In this document: piece after piece, positions 60,842-64,000 of the stretch | How the letters are laid out: the number at the start of each line of letters is the position of its first letter | Position numbering within the stretch: position 1 is the first letter of the stretch | Translations under genes and position numbers: made by a program | The notes under the pieces: generated by a model | Told to the model about the DNA's origin: nothing | Seen by the model: the letters and a program-made list of their open reading frames with translations, nothing else | Databases searched by the model: none | Assembly (NCBI RefSeq): GCF_042242105.1 | Contig: NC_092012.1 | Location: forward strand, 28,062,978-28,126,977 | Length of the DNA: 64,000 nucleotides | Origin: Pempheris klunzingeri | Lineage: Eukaryota; Chordata; Actinopteri; Acropomatiformes; Pempheridae | Direction of reading: 5' to 3'

Positions 60842-61153
60842 CTACAGACAAAACAAACCCATCATGAATGAAAGGAGCTTCAGCTGCCATAACATCCAGA
60901 TCACAAGAGTGAGAGGTAAGCGCCTCTTCAACGGGACAATAAATGCAGTAGGCTTAACACCAATTCTCAATCCCTTGGTTTTGGCCGTCAGCACAGGACA
61001 ATATGGCTTCCAATGTCCTTTCTCATGACAGATGTTATTCCTGTCAAAGTTGCCACTCACTTTAAAGGCAGCTTTCAACAAACCAACTTTCTTTGAATGT
61101 TGCAATCTCAAAGAAAACAGTACCAACCAGAAACCAGAAACACTGCCAGCCAC
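60842..61153 (-). mobile_element. Possible retroviral gag zinc-knuckle scrap (fossil)
   Basis: A minus-strand frame contains CHEKGHWKPYC, which looks like the second half of a retroviral nucleocapsid knuckle. Nothing else retroviral is recognised nearby. A short isolated remnant at best. Confidence 0.3.
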
Positions 61154-61552
61154 AGAGCACTCTCTGACACTGCAGCATCAGCAAAAGAAGTAACTTTCCA
61201 GTCTGTCATGTGCAGTGTGCACTATTTTATGTCTTTGTCTTACATTCTCAATTTAACTGTGATTTTTTTTGTACATATTGTGTGAGCATTGATAAAGGGA
61301 GCCTGAGAACTAAGAATTTCATTGCCAATGACTGCCTCACTATAATTGCTGTGCATATGACGATAAAGACCTTGAAACGTGAAATAACTTACAACTGGTT
61401 ATTATCATACACGTCTCTGTACACGTGCACGTCTCACATTTGCTTCTTCACCTGTGTATATATGTATTTTTGCTCTCAGAATTCTTATTCATCTGAATTA
61501 ACAGCTGCTGCAGAGGTGATGACAGACGCTAAGAACAGTAATAGTGGCTCAG

Positions 61553-64000
61553 TGTCATGTCTCGTCGTGTGTGTTAGTTTCTCTATGTTCACTTGTGTCT
61601 AGGCTTGTCTCCCACTTTCTGTTTTATGTTGAAACCCTAAACTCTCCTCTCGTTTCAGGCTGTTGACTTCCTGTCCTTGTTTGTTTCCCGCCTTGGTGAT
61701 TGTCTGCCCCGCCTGATCGTTTACACCTGTTCCCCATTACCTTGTGTATAAATAGTCTGCGTCTCCCTTTGTCTTGTGCTGGATTGTCTTGTCTTGTTCG
61801 AGTGTCAATGGTCCATAGTACTCTAAACCAAGCCATAGTTTTTCCATGCCTTGTTAGTAGTACGTATCTTGTCTCTGTAAGTATCTTGTTCAATTAAAAG
61901 TTTGTTAATCTGTCTCTGAATGTCTTGCTTCGTGCATTTGGGTCCTCCCTGTCTCTGAGCCCCGTGCTTAACAGTACAATCCGGCCAGATATGGACCCAG
62001 CTGAAGTCAGCTCCTTTAAGACAGCTCTGACAGCTCAGGGCTCCATGCTTTCCAAGCATGAGGAGCAATTTAGGTCCATCCACCGCGGGGTGAAGGATCT
62101 GGTCGACTGCCAGGGGAACTTCCAGGAGTCGTGACGGCGCAGGTGCAACACCTGGCGGAGCAACTCCACCGGGTTCTAACACGGCTAGAGCCTGCACCTC
62201 CTTCCCCAGTTGGCCATCACCCACAGGTCTACCGGCCGATGCACCGCCGACCCAGTCACCACTGACCCAATCACTGCCGTCCCAGTCACCTTCCCTGTCA
62301 GTTCCGCACCTTGCCGCACCGGAAAGGTTTTCTGGGGACTCAGGTGACTGCAGAACTTTTATTGTACAGTGCAATTTACATTTTAAGCTCAATTCTGTCC
62401 TGTACACCACAGACCAGGCCAAGGCGTCGTTTATGGTGTCATACCTGGCTGGGAGGGCTGTGGCATGGGCCACAGCTGAGTGGTCCCAACAGGCTCCTTG
62501 CTGCCAGGACAGAACTTTTTCAGGACACACTGAGTCGGGTTTTTGACCACACCTCTCCGGCGAGGGAGGCTTCACGAGCCCTTCTCCAGTGCAAGCAGGA
62601 GATGGGCTCTGTGATTGACTATGCTATTGGGTTCCACACGCTAGCTGCTGACTGCGGCTGGAATTCTCCTGCGGAACCGATAAAGGACCAGTTGGCTCCG
62701 TTCGAGCTCCCCACAGAGCTGGAGGACCTCATTGACATGGCTACCCGGGTGGGCAACCTTTTATGCGACCGGGCGGGTGAGCGACGCTGGGCTTCCAGCC
62801 AACCTGTTGGCTACCCGGGGCTCTCCTCTAAGCCGTCGGAGTTCCCAAGAACGGTACTGATGGCATCCCAGCCTTTGGGAAGGAAGGCACCACTGGCAGG
62901 CGGAGAGGAGCCGATGCTACTGGGCCGGACCAAGCTCAGCTCGGAGGAGCAGCAACAACGACGATCAGAGGGGGCCTGCTTTTACTGCGGGCAGCAGGGC
63001 CACCTTTTAACGTCCTGCCCGTTGCAAGACAGGGCTCACCAGGCGTGAGGAGGGCACTGGTGAGCCATTTCTCAAACAATGACTACCCTCCTCGCACCTT
63101 GACCAAGGTAAGTCTCGGAGTAGGTAAGGGGGCCAGAGACCTAGAGACACTAATTGACTCAGGGGCTGACGAGAGTCTCATGGACTGGTCGCTGGCCAAA
63201 GAACTCCATATAAAGACTATTCCCCTTGACCAGTCCATCAAAGCGAGCGCTCTGGATGGGCGAGTGCTTTGCCAGGTGACTCACTGGACAGAGCCGCTTC
63301 AGGTGACAATCGACCCGGACCATACAGAACTCATGTACTTTCATTTATTTGACTCTGCACAGCACCCCTTGGTTCTGGGATATCCCTGGTTTTTTGTGGG
63401 CAAAAAGGATGGATCCCTAAGACCATGTATAGACTACAGCCCCCTCAATGCAATAACTATAAAGAACCGCTACCCACTTCCTTTATTGTCATCTGCCTTT
63501 GAGTTGTTGCAACAGGCCACTGTATTTACCAAGTTGGACCTTCGCAACGCTTACCATTTGATCAGAATAAGAGAGGGGCACAAATGGAAAACGGGTTTTA
63601 ATACACCTACAGGTCATTATGAGTATTTGGTGATGCCTTTTGGTCTCTCAAACGCCCCAGCGGTGTTCCAGACGTTCATCAACGAGGTGTTGCAGGAATT
63701 TTTGAATGTCTTTGTATTTGTTTATCTAGATGATATACTAATCTTTTCCCCCGATCTAGACTCACATCAAACCCATGTCAGGAAAGTCTTGTCTCGCCTG
63801 TTGCAACACCAGCTATATGTTAAGGCAGAAAAGTGTGATTTTTCATGCCGCCACTGTCACCTTTTTGGGATACATCATCACAGCCAATCAGATTCGCATG
63901 GACCCAGAAAAGGTTAGTGCCGTCGCCAACTGGCCCACACCAGGTAACCGAAAGAAGGTCCAACAGTTTCTGGGTTTTGCAAACTTATCGGCGTTTTATT
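61553..64000 (+). mobile_element. Ty3/gypsy LTR retrotransposon (sushi-ichi-like fossil), cut by the window end
   Basis: The 5' LTR is 61553-61973 (421 bp, TGTCATG...TTAACA), with TATA-like GTGTATAAATAG near 61.75 kb and AATTAAA near 61.9 kb. A gag region follows from 61991 (MDPAEVSSF) to about 63050, ending with a zinc knuckle [15 protein letters not shown] pol region follows with a protease motif ([12 protein letters not shown]) near 63.15 kb and reverse transcriptase motifs ([38 protein letters not shown]) from about 63.4 kb to 63.83 kb. Related LTR pieces lie at 29.94 and 41.34 kb. The copy is damaged, with a few breaks in the part visible. RNase H, integrase and the 3' LTR lie outside. 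Confidence 0.93.

Noticed and set aside
61823-62575. 250-codon minus-strand frame
   Set aside because: It is antisense to the LTR and gag region of the Ty3/gypsy element. The plus strand explains the sequence.

Overview
The window looks like teleost fish DNA. The evidence is tandem tRNA genes, Tc1-like and piggyBac-like DNA transposons, L2 and L1 LINE pieces, a tRNA-derived SINE with a GGAT tail, sushi-ichi-like Ty3/gypsy sequence and many CA/TG microsatellites. I could not support any ordinary host protein-coding gene. All long open frames that I recognise belong to mobile elements.

Region 1 (1-17435): a head-to-tail array of 29 tRNA-Lys(CTT) genes, all on the minus strand, one per unit of about 600 bp. 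It is already running at base 1, so it continues beyond the window. Twenty-eight copies are full length and the last has lost part of the anticodon arm. Unit lengths of 610, 612, 602, 600, 593, 591 and 587 bp are explained by combinations of four small indels; one unit of 483 bp has a larger deletion. Units are grouped into higher-order blocks, which points to recent unequal exchange or conversion. No run of four T follows the tRNA for about 190 nt.

Region 2 (17436-22055): a broken retroviral fossil with a polypurine tract and a probable 3' LTR, followed by one old, diverged copy of the tRNA-Lys unit.

Region 3 (about 22-43 kb): AT-rich intergenic DNA with scattered degraded repeats, two LTR fragments related to the element at the right edge, a small Ty3/gypsy pol scrap and microsatellites.

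Region 4 (43-57.5 kb): dense in transposons. It holds a truncated Tc1 copy, a 454-bp TA-flanked MITE, an L2 LINE 3' part, a SINE with a perfect 13-bp target duplication, and a three-level nest: a Tc1-like fragment split by a 4.6-kb element with CACTG termini, which itself holds a 586-bp TTAA-flanked piggyBac MITE. The 4.6-kb element carries a multi-exon gene that is not an obvious transposase. An L1 fragment and a 508-bp TTA-flanked MITE follow.

Region 5 (57.5-64 kb): a complete Tc1-like transposon with an uninterrupted 341-residue transposase, then a Ty3/gypsy element (LTR, gag, start of pol) that runs off the right end.

The most notable items are the tRNA-Lys satellite-like array, its lack of nearby Pol III terminators, and the CACTG element with its spliced cargo gene.
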